A stretch of DNA of 64,000 nt from Massariosphaeria phaeospora (lineage: Eukaryota > Ascomycota > Dothideomycetes > Pleosporales), in assembly GCA_011032825.1 (NCBI GenBank), contig JAADJZ010000018.1, forward strand, positions 62,001-126,000, given 5' to 3'. Within the stretch, counting starts at the first letter, position 1, and every line of letters begins with the position of its first letter. Shown here piece by piece: positions 34,457 through 45,844 of the stretch. Both the position numbers and the translations under genes were made by a program. Under the pieces are notes generated by a model that was given only the letters and a program-made list of their open reading frames with translations, ran no database searches and was not told where the DNA came from.

Positions 34457-36092
34457 TCAGTCTCGACGCCGCCGGTCGCCGCGGTCGTCCTTGCTGTATC
34501 GGTCTCGACTCCTTTCGCGTCGGTTGTCGCGATGCCGGTCTGGACTGCGGCTGCGCTCGCGTCGCCGTTCGGGTTGATAGTGCCCGTATGCATCTCCGAC
34601 ATGGTCACGGTCACGCCGGTCTCGTCGGGGACTGCGACTCCGATCACGCTTCCAGCGGTCGTCATGGTAGGTGGTGGGTTCCCTTCGTTCGCGCCTCCGG
34701 CCGTCGTCTCTTCGGTCATCTCCGCGTCGGTCGCGTGGATTTACGGGTGCATTGCCCTTGGCATTGTTGCTGTTAGCGGTACCGGCGCCAGTGTTGCGGG
34801 GTGTTGCAGACTGAGGATCTTTTTGCTGCTCGATTATAAGCCTGTCAACCGCGGAGTCGCTGACTATTTGTCGGACATTGTCGCCACGGTATTGCTTCTT
34901 CCGCTCGAGGTTGTCGATGCCACCGAAGCCGCCCGCTGCCCGTCGTCGCTTCTTGTTCGCTTCATCCCGCCAGTCGTCTGCGATCCGGGACACACTCTGC
35001 GAGAAATCGACGTGGATGCGGTGGTCGTCAATCAGCACATCATCCATCTTCAGGTATGCCTGCTCGCACTCCTTCTTGTCCGAGAACTCGATAAAGGCGT
35101 ATTGCAGGCTGTCGCCACTTTGCTTGTCTCGGATGATCTCGCAGCTGACGATCTTGCCGAAGCGGGAGAAGATGAGCTCGAGATCTTCGTCCTGTGTGAT
35201 CGGATTCAGTTTGCAGACGAACAGGACGTTCTCGGGCGGTGCGACTTCGGCGAAGGGGAGATCGCCCACCATCTCGAGAGTGAGGGCCTGGGCGCGAGCC
35301 TCGCGTTCCCGGCGCACGCGCTCGAGCGCCTCTGGATCCTGCTCCGCTTCAAGCTCCTCATCGTAGGCGACGCCGACGGTGGCGAGCTGTGCGGCCGACG
35401 GCACCGGGCTCTCTGGGGGCTCCTCCAGCCCCTCCGGATCGTCGTAGGGGTCGTCGAGCACGACAGTGTGCAGAATGCGGATGTCCTTGAGCGGCCGGCC
35501 CTTGTCGTCAAGGAAGGCGGCGTTGATCTTCTCCAGCGTGTCGAAGCCCTCGACGACGGTGCCGAAGACGGCGGCTTTCCCGTCCAGATGGTCGACATTC
35601 GGGCCCAGCGTCACGATGAACTGGCTGCCAGCGAAGCGCTCGTCCGGATTGTCGGGCGCGGGCGCCGTCGCCATGCTCACGGTGCCCCTCTCGGCATGTC
35701 TGAGCTTCGGCTGGAACTCGGGCTGGAACGTCTTCTTCGAGGCTTGCGCGCGGTCCAGCACGCCCCAGATGGAGCGGCCGCCGTCGCTGTCCTTGGAGCC
35801 GGGCCCGATGGGGTCGCCCGTCTGGAACGAGAAGTTTGGCTGGACCGTGTGCACGGGGGCGAAGTTGTAGTACTTGGTCTTGCAGAGCTTGAGGAAGCTG
35901 GACGCGGCAAAAGGTCAGTGACAGCTTCTGTTTGTGCTCAGCTTGCTTCTCCACGACGGCGGCCAAGACACGGCAGGACACGCAGAGGGGGGCCGACGAG
36001 ATTGGGACTTACTTTTCGCAGCACTTGGGCGCGTCGTCGACCAGCAGGTCGATGGTGAGGTCCCCCAGCGACGTCTCCAGCAGCACAGACAT
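34457..36092 (-). CDS. cyp6: Cyclophilin-type peptidyl-prolyl isomerase with RRM (CYP6 / PPIL4 type)
   Basis: Nuclear multidomain cyclophilin linked to RNA processing. Exons 36092-36013 and 35897-34457 (intron 115 bp) give 506 aa. The N-terminal PPIase domain begins [20 protein letters not shown] and continues across the splice as [15 protein letters not shown], then [37 protein letters not shown] and [11 protein letters not shown] (to about residue 170). The RRM is at ~250-327: [20 protein letters not shown] with RNP1-like LQYAFIEF. The last ~110 residues are Arg/Asp/Ser-rich ([15 protein letters not shown]), as in splicing-associated cyclophilins. The start at 36092 matches the family; an open upstream frame through the minisatellite has no ATG. 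Confidence 0.93.
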
Positions 36093-36147
36093 GGCGGGGC
36101 GATGTGTGCGGGCTGCGCGGGGCTGCCCAGCTGCGGTCGCGGACTGC

Positions 36148-36356
36148 TGGTGAGTCGTGACTGCTCTGGTGAGTCGTGACTGCTCTGGTGAGTCGTGACT
36201 GCTCTGGTGAGTCGTGACTGCTCTGGTGAGTCGTGACTGCTCTGGTGAGTCGTGACTGCTCTGGTGAGTCGTGACTGCTCTGGTGAGTCGTGACTGCTCT
36301 GGTGAGTCGTGACTGCTCTGGTGAGTCGTGACTGCTCTGGTGAGTCGTGACTGCTC
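36148..36356. repeat. 19-bp minisatellite, 11 tandem copies
   Basis: Eleven essentially perfect head-to-tail copies of TGGTGAGTCGTGACTGCTC. Each unit contains the small inverted repeat AGTC-GT-GACT and a TGAGTC core resembling a bZIP half-site. The array starts 56 bp upstream of the cyclophilin start codon, so it lies in the promoter or 5' leader of that gene. Because 19 is not a multiple of 3, each strand reads a 19-residue peptide repeat. Confidence 0.97.
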
Positions 36357-39061
36357 TGGTCCAGCTGCAGCTGATCGCAGGTCGGGTGTCCGGAGCTGCG
36401 CGCGGACCACCCCGGCCGCCGGCGCCTCTATGTTCCGCTAGCTGCCGTCGCTGCCGTCGCTGCCGTCGAGTGTAACCTCCGCCGGAACCGTTCCACACTC
36501 CCCCCCTCCCCCTCTCCCCCGCCCCCGACCGCCCTCGTCGCTGGCAATGCTCTGCGGAACGTTCTCCCGCGTCTTCACTTGCACCGCGCGCCGTCGCTCG
36601 ACTCTAGTGGCGCTTGTTGCACGTCACAGGCCCGTCTACCTCGATCCACAACGAGCTGGGATCCGCCGACAAGGTGCAGGCCGTTGACAGCTGCAACCCC
36701 TCCCGTCGTCTCAGCTTTTCTTGCATGCTGGTGACTCCTTGGCTCTGCCGGCACGCTGCGTCGGCCAATGCACCCGCGACAGCTTTCAGCAACACAGGCT
36801 GAGACGGCTGCTTGGGCGGCGCCCTGCACTTGACACGTCTCGATGCAATAGCCGCAGTCCACCCACACAAACGATATGATGACCTCCGCAGAATCTTTGC
36901 TCACCAAAAGAGCCAGCAAGAGCTAACCACCACTGACCCGTGGGCATAACTCGAGTTCCACCATTTCTCTGCGACTGCGCCCTCCACTCCATTCCGCATA
37001 CATTCGTGCTGCCTTCTCTTAGCCTCATGGAGCAATCGTTGAGCCACGAGCTTCGTCCGCAAAAGTTCCTGTCATCCACTTCTACGGGCCCTTGGTAGCT
37101 ACCCGTTACCCTTCTGGTACTGGGCTTCAAACACGACGAGTGCGAATCGTTAACACTAGAACGTTGCCAACGGCCATTTCCATGGACTTCGCTATCCTCC
37201 GGCACCGCACTGTGGATTGTCGATCCGCAGGGGTGCATGCGGTTTGCTACTCCCCTTGGCATCTGCACCATCTGAGGCCAGAGTTGGCCACATGAGGAAA
37301 ATGTTTTCTACATGCGCATCAGCTCCTATGCGACTGCAGCTGCTACTCAATCAACGCGAGAAGCAAGAAAACTGATGGGTGGTGGTCACTGCATCACTTC
37401 GTGATTGGCCTGCAAAAGGACCCACTCAAGTAGCACCTTCGCTTGCGCTGTTTGTCTACATCCGTTCTTCGAATGACTTCCATGGCTCAGGCACCGCCGT
37501 CTCGCCTCTTCGATGCAATCGCCCCAGGTCCATGTACGACATTGACGTCTTATGCCGTCGGGTTCCAGCAGGGAATGATAGCATCTAGCAGCTGAACTAG
37601 ATCTCTACATACCCTGATACGGTCCGTGGTCCGATCGGAAGTGACTCAGCATATGGAATTAGACATCGGAGTCTTTGATTCGCTACTCCCCTCGTCAAGG
37701 GTGGCGCTGACGGCATCCATGCGCGTTCGGGTTGCCGTGCAGAGCTGTGTCCTCCCGGGTTGGGTGTACTGTGTCGCCTCTTGCCTACCCCGCCTGCAAA
37801 ACGAGATTTAGCATGGGTATCGCTGCAACGTACCTACGATACATGTTGGCTTTGTGCGAACAATCCAGCCAGAGTCAGACTTGCGTGGCGGTGTGGCTGC
37901 TCAGCATCCTCTGCATGGCTTGCGACTCAATCCGACGCCTCTATGGCCCCAAACTTGCGAGTTTGCTTAAGCTGATTCACTACAAGCGCCTCGGACCTTA
38001 TGGAGTAGTGGCTGCTCACTCTTGACCCCCACATGCAACCTTGATTTCCGAATTTCGATATAAGACTGCACTTATCACATCCAGATCTGAAAAGCGGCTT
38101 CGTTGCATTCCATGATACCCTGACAGCTTCCAGGCTATGTCCGCCTCAATTGGCAGTCTGTAACGCACTGGAAAGAATTACTGATTGCTATAGAAATTCT
38201 CACACCTAGGTATCTTCCCGGTTCCCCGGTGGTACGGTCGTGTCTGGCAAACAACTACTGACTAATGCGACAAAATCTTCGTTCTGGGAGGAGCCCTAGT
38301 CGTATGCCAAGCCTGTTTGTTCTTTCCAATTCGTCTCGAACCTCACTGGAATTTTAAGCGCAAGGAGGCTGTCACTTGCTAGTCTACACTATTATGAATG
38401 CCTACTTCCTGGCCCCTAATCGAATAATTCCATAATTGGCCGTACCCAATTCAGTCGCCGGCCACACCAATCTAATCCGTACTCTGTCGTACCTTGTCTG
38501 TGTTCATCAACCATACGTCGTTTGCGCTCGGCATCAGATCCTAGCGACGCAAGCGGTCAGACGCTGCACTTAACCGTTCTTCGCACCGGGCTCTCCGCGA
38601 AGCCTTGTGCAAACACTCGCAATTCTCTCAAAGACAGCTACGGCCCGTCTAGTCCCTACATCTGATGTTCCCAAAAGTATCTCTCGCAATTTCTTCGGCC
38701 ACGTCGACAGGTATAGCAAATAGCTCCCCAAACATCCGCTACCACCAGTACGAATAGTGAGCAAAGGGCCCTTCGAAACAGTTTCTAGCTATAAACCACG
38801 TCTCCCTGGTTCAATGCTTGACTCGCTTTCTTGTCTCTTCATCTCTCCATACCCAGCATATACCTTGCCAGGTACTTCCTAGCCACGCATCTGGCGGTGA
38901 GCACATCCTTGGTGTTGATCTCTGGCGGACATCGAATAGGAGAATTCTTTTGCGATCTGGCAGATCCGACAAACAATCTGTGCGTCAGTACCTGCATCAC
39001 ACATTCCTTTGTCCTTCCGTCATTGACATGTCTAAGACTAGCCACAGATCACATACATACC
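36357..39061. other. Long divergent intergenic region
   Basis: About 2.7 kb between the cyclophilin array and the Zn2Cys6 regulator. Open frames on both strands (for example 37271-36786) show no domain, composition or intron logic of a gene. The C/T-rich part nearest 39061 may be a long leader of the regulator. Confidence 0.4.
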
Positions 39062-40779
39062 ATGGATTATGAGACAGCGCGTCGCTACCCTCACAACGCC
39101 TCGCTTGGGTTTCCACAATACTATTTCGCCGAGCGCAACATACCGCTGACAATGTCCAATGTTTCGAGACATGACCCGCGAGGCTGTCCTGTCGATGGTC
39201 CAATGGGTGGCCCAAGAAACCGTGGAAACATGATGCGTGATGATGGCATGATGGATTCTAGTCCTGCTAGACGACGAATCGCCATTGCTGTAAGTGGACA
39301 TTTGTACATTCCTGGAGCACTTGCCCAATGGACATGTTGTCGTGTCCATCGGCAGGCCCCAACACTACCCCTCTCCACATCGCGAGGCTAACTTCGTCTC
39401 GAGTGTGCTCGTTGCCGCAAGCGGAAAATTCGTTGCAGTGGTGATCCTGGCAACGGTACAGGTTGTCAAAATTGCAAGCAGGCTGGTGTCGATGTGAACG
39501 TGTGCCAGTTCTACCGAGTATGTTCCCCAGTCCATCGTGCATTACAGCTTACTCATAAATTAAGGTCGGGTCAAGTGAGGCGAGCAACATGATAGAGGCG
39601 ATAACTTTAACACGCAACTTTGCCAATGCCGCCAACCACGCAATGATGCCAATCTACACGGCCGGAAGCCCGCTGTACTCGCGCTCGATTCCAGTCAACC
39701 ACTATCCTCAACTCGAGAGCAAAGCTGTCTTTCCTCCCACCTGGACAATCCCGTATTCTGAAGAAACATCGCCAGTGGAGACGTACAATCTTGACCCACC
39801 GGCGGCTTATCTATCGAATCATAATTCTGTGGCAAATGTCTATGGGGGTGGCTATCCGTTCAGCCAAACTAACCACAAGCCTTTCCACACCAGAAACGAT
39901 GCGTTTCTCGGTAATGAGGGCTCGGTCCCTACTACTTATGCTGCTCATGGCTTGCCATATATCCACACCAATCTCAGGTCCACGGCGGCAAACGAAGCGC
40001 TTTCGCCGCTGAACATGACCTCGTTACGGTCAACACTTCCGACCACTTACCCCGAGAGACGAAGTCAGCGACCCTCGTACATTTCCGACACTGCGGTTCC
40101 GCAGCGGCAATTGCCCATACCTCAACCGAGCTCGCAGAGCTCGAACATTGTGGACCATTTGCAGGGTCAGCGGTTGCGTTCCGTGCAAACTATGGGATCT
40201 GGATCTTCGCTACCTCTCAATAATCCGGACGTGAAACCATGGACTGCGGAATCGATAGTCAGCGACGGTGAAGTCGGTAGCAGTGAGACCACATCAACTG
40301 ACCTAATGGCTCAGGCGACATCCGCTGCGCCATTGTCGACTCCAACAGGAAGCGACTTGGGGTTTCTCCCTACAACAACCGCAGTGAATGGGGCTGTAGC
40401 GACAAGCTCTGCACCCCAGACTCAGCTCAACTTCAGCACGTCCACGCTGCTCGAAGCTATGCCCGCACCGGCAACAACGACTACATATTCGAACTTCCGA
40501 AACTATGCCCTCCCCACCTCTTCATCCACAGAGTCAATGTCTCTAGTAGCACGGCAAAACTCCCAATCTAATCTTTATAGCTTCAGTACTGATATCACGT
40601 CTAAACGGGCTTCAGCTGGCGATTCGAATGACACTGCGCTGGTTAGCGGTCAACATTACCGCCCTCTAGAACAAACGCGAGCCCCGACTACCTCCGAACA
40701 TTTGCATTGCGAATCTGTGGGGTCGAAGAATTTTACGCGCCAGCACGCTTCCATGTCCACTCTCAACCGTGGTTTCTAG
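39062..40779 (+). CDS. Zn2Cys6 binuclear-cluster transcription factor
   Basis: Sequence-specific nuclear regulator. Exons 39062-39289, 39404-39517 and 39565-40779 give 518 aa. Exon 2 is almost exactly the zinc cluster: CARCRKRKIRC, then GTGCQNCKQAG and a final Cys in VNVCQFYR, the C-x2-C-x6-C ... C-x2-C ... C pattern. It is preceded by RRIAIA, the usual lead-in created by splicing. Intron 1 (114 bp) has a CTAAC branch-site motif; intron 2 (47 bp) ends in TTAAG. The ~90 residues before the cluster are Met/Arg/Pro-rich, and the ~390 after it are Ser/Thr/Pro/Asn-rich and look disordered. No fungal-specific middle homology domain is evident. Target genes are unknown. Confidence 0.9.
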
Positions 40780-42245
40780 GCTCGACTACTTTGTCTCACC
40801 TTCTCCGGTCTTTACCTTCAGTATCATTTATTCGATCCACCAAGACCTCACAGTAGTGGATACTCTCTTCCTGCTTCAGTACCATGTCTCCGCCTATTCG
40901 TATCTCGGTAGCGCCGTCCGCTTTGACTTGAATAAAAGAATTGCAAGCTCAGAGCTACCCACCCTTTCTAAAATGTCGGAATTTCATCACCTCGAGATAA
41001 CACACATCTTGTGTTTTGGACTTGCGCGCGCGGTGTACTAGTACGACTACCATGGAACTAATACTGGGTAGAGACAAAGTCCTTGTCCATGTTCATGTTC
41101 ATCGATCAGAACTACCAGCGAGAAACATCGGCTCATCAACCAATCAGTCTTTGCATGGCACGGCGTCACATCGCATCTTGCTTCTTATTCCGTGATATCC
41201 CTATCGTCGAGGGTTCTTAATGGGACTTTTTATTCGGCCGTCTCACTACATGTTCCACAGTACTAACTACACGGGCAAATCCTCAATTATTTCCTTTTTT
41301 GAATGTCTCCAGTACCAATGTTAAGGCTCGAAACGATTGTGCATTGTCCATTTCTATACGACTGGTATAGATTTATGTATGCTTAACTCACTTTCTCATC
41401 TGCAACATAGTTCCCTCTGGGATCGGGACGAGAGACATCACGCCAGGGCCACTCCTTTTGTACCATTAATCGATTTCTAGTCATTCACTCGTTTTTGCTC
41501 AGAGTCTGAGGCAAAGGGGTTGCCGAAAGGCATGAGAAACTCACACCGCGAAGGATCATGTATAAACACGCGTGTACAGATACGTTCGCCGGCGAAAGGG
41601 CTGGAGGTGATGATGAGGTTGATTTTCATTGGCTATCTTAGTGTTAACTGTTCCAATCAAACGAAACACTGTAGATGAGATAAGGGAGGTCGCAGTGTGT
41701 TCTAGACGTGACGTGATGGAATGTGATAGGATGTGATTGGGGACTCAACAAAGATACGCCCGGGCCCAAAACGTCGCCACGACACAACATCTCCACGCAG
41801 ATGTTGAGATGCGCGGCAGCAGCAGCAGCAACCGTCGTTCAAGAAGCATAGCCAGCACGCGCTCGTCTCGTTTCGTTTCGTTTCGTTTCGTCTCATCTCG
41901 CCCGGCCCCGCCGTCCGCAGTCCGCTTCACCGCTAATGACACTTCACCACAGCATCTACCTGCCCTGCCCTGCCCTGTCCTGCTCTGCTCGTTCTACTGC
42001 ACGCACCGTGACCCAAGCCAGAAATACGGTCTGTTTCGCATTCGCAAGCATCCTTGCCCACCGAGGCAGCTACCCACGCCCCATGCATCTCATCTCATCA
42101 CTCTTCCCCATCCCATCTCATCCCACCACATTCATGTATGTCTGTGTCCATGCGACCTGCACGTCTCATCGCATTCTGCGCTCCCCACTCCCGCATGCAG
42201 ACCCTCCCGCATGTGCGCGCGCCCGTCCGTCAGGCGTCAGGGGGC

Positions 42246-42267
42246 GGGGGGGGGGGGGGGGGGGGGG
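42246..42267. repeat. 22-base G homopolymer
   Basis: A run of 22 G, separated by one C from another five G. Such a run can form G-quadruplex structures and is error-prone in sequencing, so its true length is uncertain. Confidence 0.95.
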
Positions 42268-42333
42268 CTACTGGTCCGCGCCGCGCTTCGCTTCCGCTCG
42301 GCGGTCGCACAGCGAAATGTCACCAGGGCGCAC

Positions 42334-42368
42334 GAGATGAGATGAGATGAGATGAGATGAGATGAGAT
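42334..42368. repeat. GAGAT pentanucleotide repeat, 7 copies
   Basis: Seven perfect copies of GAGAT, about 65 bp after the poly-G run. Hexanucleotide GGGCGT repeats (about 42573-42610) and GAGCT repeats (about 42806-42822) follow in the same tract. Confidence 0.95.
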
Positions 42369-43619
42369 GCGCGGAGATGCAGCTGCAGATGTGCAGTGGT
42401 ATTGGAAGGCCCGCTTTTTGCGCGAGGCGAGCGCTCTGCTGCGCGAGCGAAGCTGGGGGCCGGAGGGTGCGTGCGTGGGCGGCTCGCTGCTCAGATTGCT
42501 GGGGGGGAGGGCGAGGGCTGGAGTGAGTGTGCTGTGCATCGGATTATGTCGTGGTCGCTGCGGTGGGCAGGGGTGGGCGTGGGCGTGGGCGTGGGCGTAG
42601 GCGTAGGCGCGGGGACTTGCGCTGCGATGGGTGGAGAGGCTCTGTGGATGGGAGGGGTTGGTGAGTGTAGGTTTGAAGGGTTGGCGTTGGGTCGGCTGGG
42701 GATTCCGAGGTTGCGGGTGGGATGGTGGATTGTATAGGTGGCGTGGTATAGGGCTGTGTTGAGGTGGGGAGGTGGTACAGGGCTGAGAGGTGGTTGGGGG
42801 AGGGGAGCTGAGCTGAGCTGAGTGAGAGAGTGAGGGAGGGAGTGGAGTGGAGCAGGCAAGTCAGATGCAGCTGGGAGTGTAATGTATTACAGCGTTAGAT
42901 TGTGACTGTTGTCACAACTTCTATTAGTCGCGTTACTTGTCATGCTGGGAGGTGGTCATCCCAACAATGATTTGGTCCTTGATCAAGCTACGTGAAGATG
43001 ACCGCCCTATAGTACAGCATCTAAGGTCTCCTACTGTGGGGGGGAGCCATTGACGTGAGGGATTCGAGCGAACAGGGTACCACTATCTAGTTCCGCTTAG
43101 AGTCAACCCGACATGTGCCCTAAAAACGGGTCGTATCCAGAATTAGATATTTGAGAAAGATAGATCATACGATTGGAGTACCCGTGGCATGCCGATAGGT
43201 TTCAAGCTAGCACGGAGCACGCTTCTTGCTTTTAGTGCTAGGACTACGACCGTATTGGGGCAGATGATAGGTGGTGGTGAGTACATGGTGTCCAGCTGGA
43301 ATATGGGTCTTGTTGATTATGCCCTAGATGCTTTAGGCGTGAAGCAGTGCGGTAAAGTGAGAAAAGGTAAGCAAGAACATTACCAAGCGTGAAGGTAACA
43401 AGGAAAGGTATTTTGAGGAAGGGGCTTTGGAGCGGAAGCCTGTGGCCGATCCTGTACGATTGCGCCACTTACTTCTGTGGGTTGAAGGCTGTAGATCTAC
43501 CTCAAGATGTGGCAAAAGAGTTCCCGCTCACCACTGATCTACCCGCCGTCTCGGTAGCGGAAGCCAGTGGATGGTGGGTCGAAAGGGTTCATGTTAGAGA
43601 TCCTGAGTCTGAAAGCTTA

Positions 43620-44210
43620 TTAGTGCATATATCCAAGCGGAAGGAAGCGTTGGGAAGAGCGCCGATCTGTGGTCCTGACGCCTCCTGTCCAGATGTCAGG
43701 GACTTGACCAGTAACTAGAAGATTGCGGGAAGAAGCGATGCCCACCAGCACGATTGCTCTGCTCACCAACACTTGTGTGCACAAACGCAGGAAGGCTGTA
43801 ATCTCCCAATCGAGTGCCTGGGGAACCGTGAAGTGTGCACGTGCGCTTTCTTCTTCTGTCATACTGTCTGTCTCTGGTTTAGGCGAAAGATCGAACAAGT
43901 CCCGATGTAGGCGCCAACGTAAGCTTTCCAAAGGCGTCTTGATGGATGGCGTAGAGAGGCGTGGTTGTAGGTGGCCTGAATCAAAGTCCGCGAGGTGTTC
44001 GTCTAGAATGCCATTGGCCGGATACCTACGCGAGACGGCAAGTGCAATGGATGTTAGCGTCATTTCCTCCCACGACGTCCAGCTTTCGGAACTTTGACAT
44101 CCTGTCGGCGACGGACGTCCGGGTTCCGGGTTGCTGGAATCCGAGGTGTTTCTGGGCCATACCGACGGGGCGTCGCAAATAGACCACAGGCATCTTCTCG
44201 ATGGATCCAT
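43620..44210 (-). CDS. Hypothetical ORF, 196 aa
   Basis: An uninterrupted ATG-led frame without recognised family. It is hydrophilic at first, with an acidic/basic middle (SLRWRLHRDLFDLSPKPETD) and a hydrophobic helix-like part (FLRLCTQVLVSRAIVLVGIA) near residue 150. It stops just before the peroxidase pseudogene on the other strand. It could be an eroded gene or a chance frame in this GC-rich DNA. Confidence 0.25.
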   Translation of the reverse strand: MDPSRRCLWSICDAPSVWPRNTSDSSNPEPGRPSPTGCQSSESWTSWEEMTLTSIALAVSRRYPANGILDEHLADFDSGHLQPRLSTPSIKTPLESLRWRLHRDLFDLSPKPETDSMTEEESARAHFTVPQALDWEITAFLRLCTQVLVSRAIVLVGIASSRNLLVTGQVPDIWTGGVRTTDRRSSQRFLPLGYMH

Positions 44211-44350
44211 GACGTGCTCCCGCGGTGGAACTCGGATCTATTCGGATGGCACATCATCCTTTGCCATGGCCTTTACATACACTTCTTGCTATTGTTACTA
44301 GACAATCTGTAGTATAGGCGTCGGTCGGTGTCCTGTGGTTCAGCTCATGA

Positions 44351-45433
44351 CAGTCAGCCCTCTTCACTGAGTCTGACGGCCAATGCAACGACCTTGCTCG
44401 AGCCGCTGTTCGTATGGGCCTATGGCCTTGTTCGGAGAGGATAGTAGATCAGAGAACGGTGGTCTTGCGCCGGTAACCAATTATGCCCGAGATATCTACA
44501 ACCGGTACGATGTTGGTATGGCGGATCTCATTCAACACATGGTAATCCACGCTTGAGTGACCTGTCCATTGGGACCACGGCTGCGGATGTATGTCTGGCG
44601 GAAAGTAACTTGTGCTTGCAGATGAGCAAACTTAGATCATGCTGGTGATATTAGGATGCTATCAGCCGCACTTGGTGGCCTGCTTCCCGATGTGCAGGCA
44701 CTAGCAGACCATTTACTAAAGCTCTTTGAAGACAAGACCATCACGCCTCACGATCTTGCTGTTCTATTGGGGGCGCACTCGACGGCGAAGCAAAGGAGGG
44801 TTGATCCTAGCAGATACGATGCGCCATAGTATTTCACTCCGGGTGGCTGGGTAAGCATGGTGTACAGGTCGTGGTTGCGTCTAAGCTTACACAAACAGGA
44901 CGCGGAATACTACATGACCAAGTGCTTTATCACTACGTATCGGACTGTGTCTTCAAGCTTGTATCAGACGTGAAGCTCGCTAAGTATCCTCGCATGACAA
45001 GCGAATGGCAAGACTTCATTGACTATCAAGGTCACTGGAATGAGGTAGGACCTCGTCAAACCTGTACAATATTCATCCCTGAAACAGCGTCTAGGACTAT
45101 GCGCGTGCATATCTTCGGCTCTCCTTGCTCGGTGTGAACAACATCAACGAGCTCGAAGAGTGTTCGAAGACACTTCCGAAGCCAAAGCGTAGTGTACTAG
45201 TTAAATCTGAAATGTGCATGAATACGAGCTCGTCCCCCATCTCTTCGAACACCACAAGTCCTGTTTCAACAGCAGCATACCCAGCACTGCCCAACACCAC
45301 GTCTTCTGTAAATTCGAACATCCCATATTCGGTATCTATATCGACGCCGCCAAAGCCGGCACTACCCAGAATTCACCGGAGCTTCCATCATCCACAAGTA
45401 TGCGGCTGTGGCTTTGTGACTTGTTGCATGTAA
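44351..45433 (+). pseudogene. Class II heme peroxidase (ligninase/versatile peroxidase-like), disrupted
   Basis: Clear remains of a secreted class II fungal peroxidase. In order they are LFTESDGQCNDLARAAVRMG; ALFGEDSRSENGGL; YDVGMADLIQHMVIHA; VTCPLGPRLRMYVWRK; LGGLLPDVQALADHLLKLF; the proximal-His region LLGAHSTAKQRRVDPSR; FKLVSDVKLAKYPRM; and LSLLGVNNINELEECSKTLP. Lesions: the segment after RMG that should hold the distal-His motif is missing and the frame shifts there (~44417). In-frame stops are TGA 44554-44556, TGA 44623-44625 (possibly inside an intron) and TAG 44827-44829, where Gln of the APQ motif is expected. Another frame change lies at ~44930. Splice sites at 44851/44898 and near 45042-45100 still look intact, so decay is recent. 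Confidence 0.82.
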
Positions 45434-45844
45434 AAACACCTTCTGTTTTGTTCTAGTACGTGTTTAGTTCTCTCGAGATAACGATAACTCCAGCAGTTCG
45501 AACATGCATCTGCAAAGCGAGTGAGTGAGCGAACATGAAAATGCAAGCGACCAAAAAAACCCAGATGCTCCAACTCCAAGCGCGAGCCTCCATTTCTGTT
45601 TTGCTGAGCAACTCAAATGCAACATGAAAAAAAGCCCCGGAAACGACTGAGTTCCAACAACGAACACGAAAGCCCGAGACCCAGCATATAACCCTGTGAC
45701 ATCCTTCTATGTTATTTCTCATACCCATACTGATGAGTCATCCTAACCACGCTGTCATGCTGAGGTCGGTACAAATACATCATGACTCGTTATCATTCGT
45801 GATCCTCCACCTCCTCATGACACATACCCATGACCCTCGACCAC
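45434..45844. other. Convergent intergenic region
   Basis: About 410 bp between the peroxidase remnant and the 3' end of the giant glycosyltransferase gene. No gene is supported. Confidence 0.4.

Larger units (their letters stand above)
40780..43619. other. Long intergenic region, low complexity
   Basis: About 2.8 kb. The first ~900 bp are the 3' flank of the regulator. From about 41700 to 42850 the sequence is purine/pyrimidine-skewed and full of simple repeats, which produce long open frames without protein meaning. No gene is supported. Confidence 0.45.

Noticed and set aside
36009..36410. Open frame giving the cyclophilin a ~106-residue repetitive N-terminal extension
   Set aside because: It starts with GTG, contains no ATG before position 36092, and the family N-terminus begins exactly at the 36092 ATG. 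Kept only as a speculative point in the minisatellite finding.
36575..37271. Two minus-strand open frames upstream of the Zn2Cys6 regulator
   Set aside because: No domain, no consistent start, and composition of chance frames.
41702..42859. Several overlapping open frames of 60-200 codons on both strands
   Set aside because: They arise from biased simple repeats (Ser/His/Pro or Gly/Val strings) and show no domain or splice logic.
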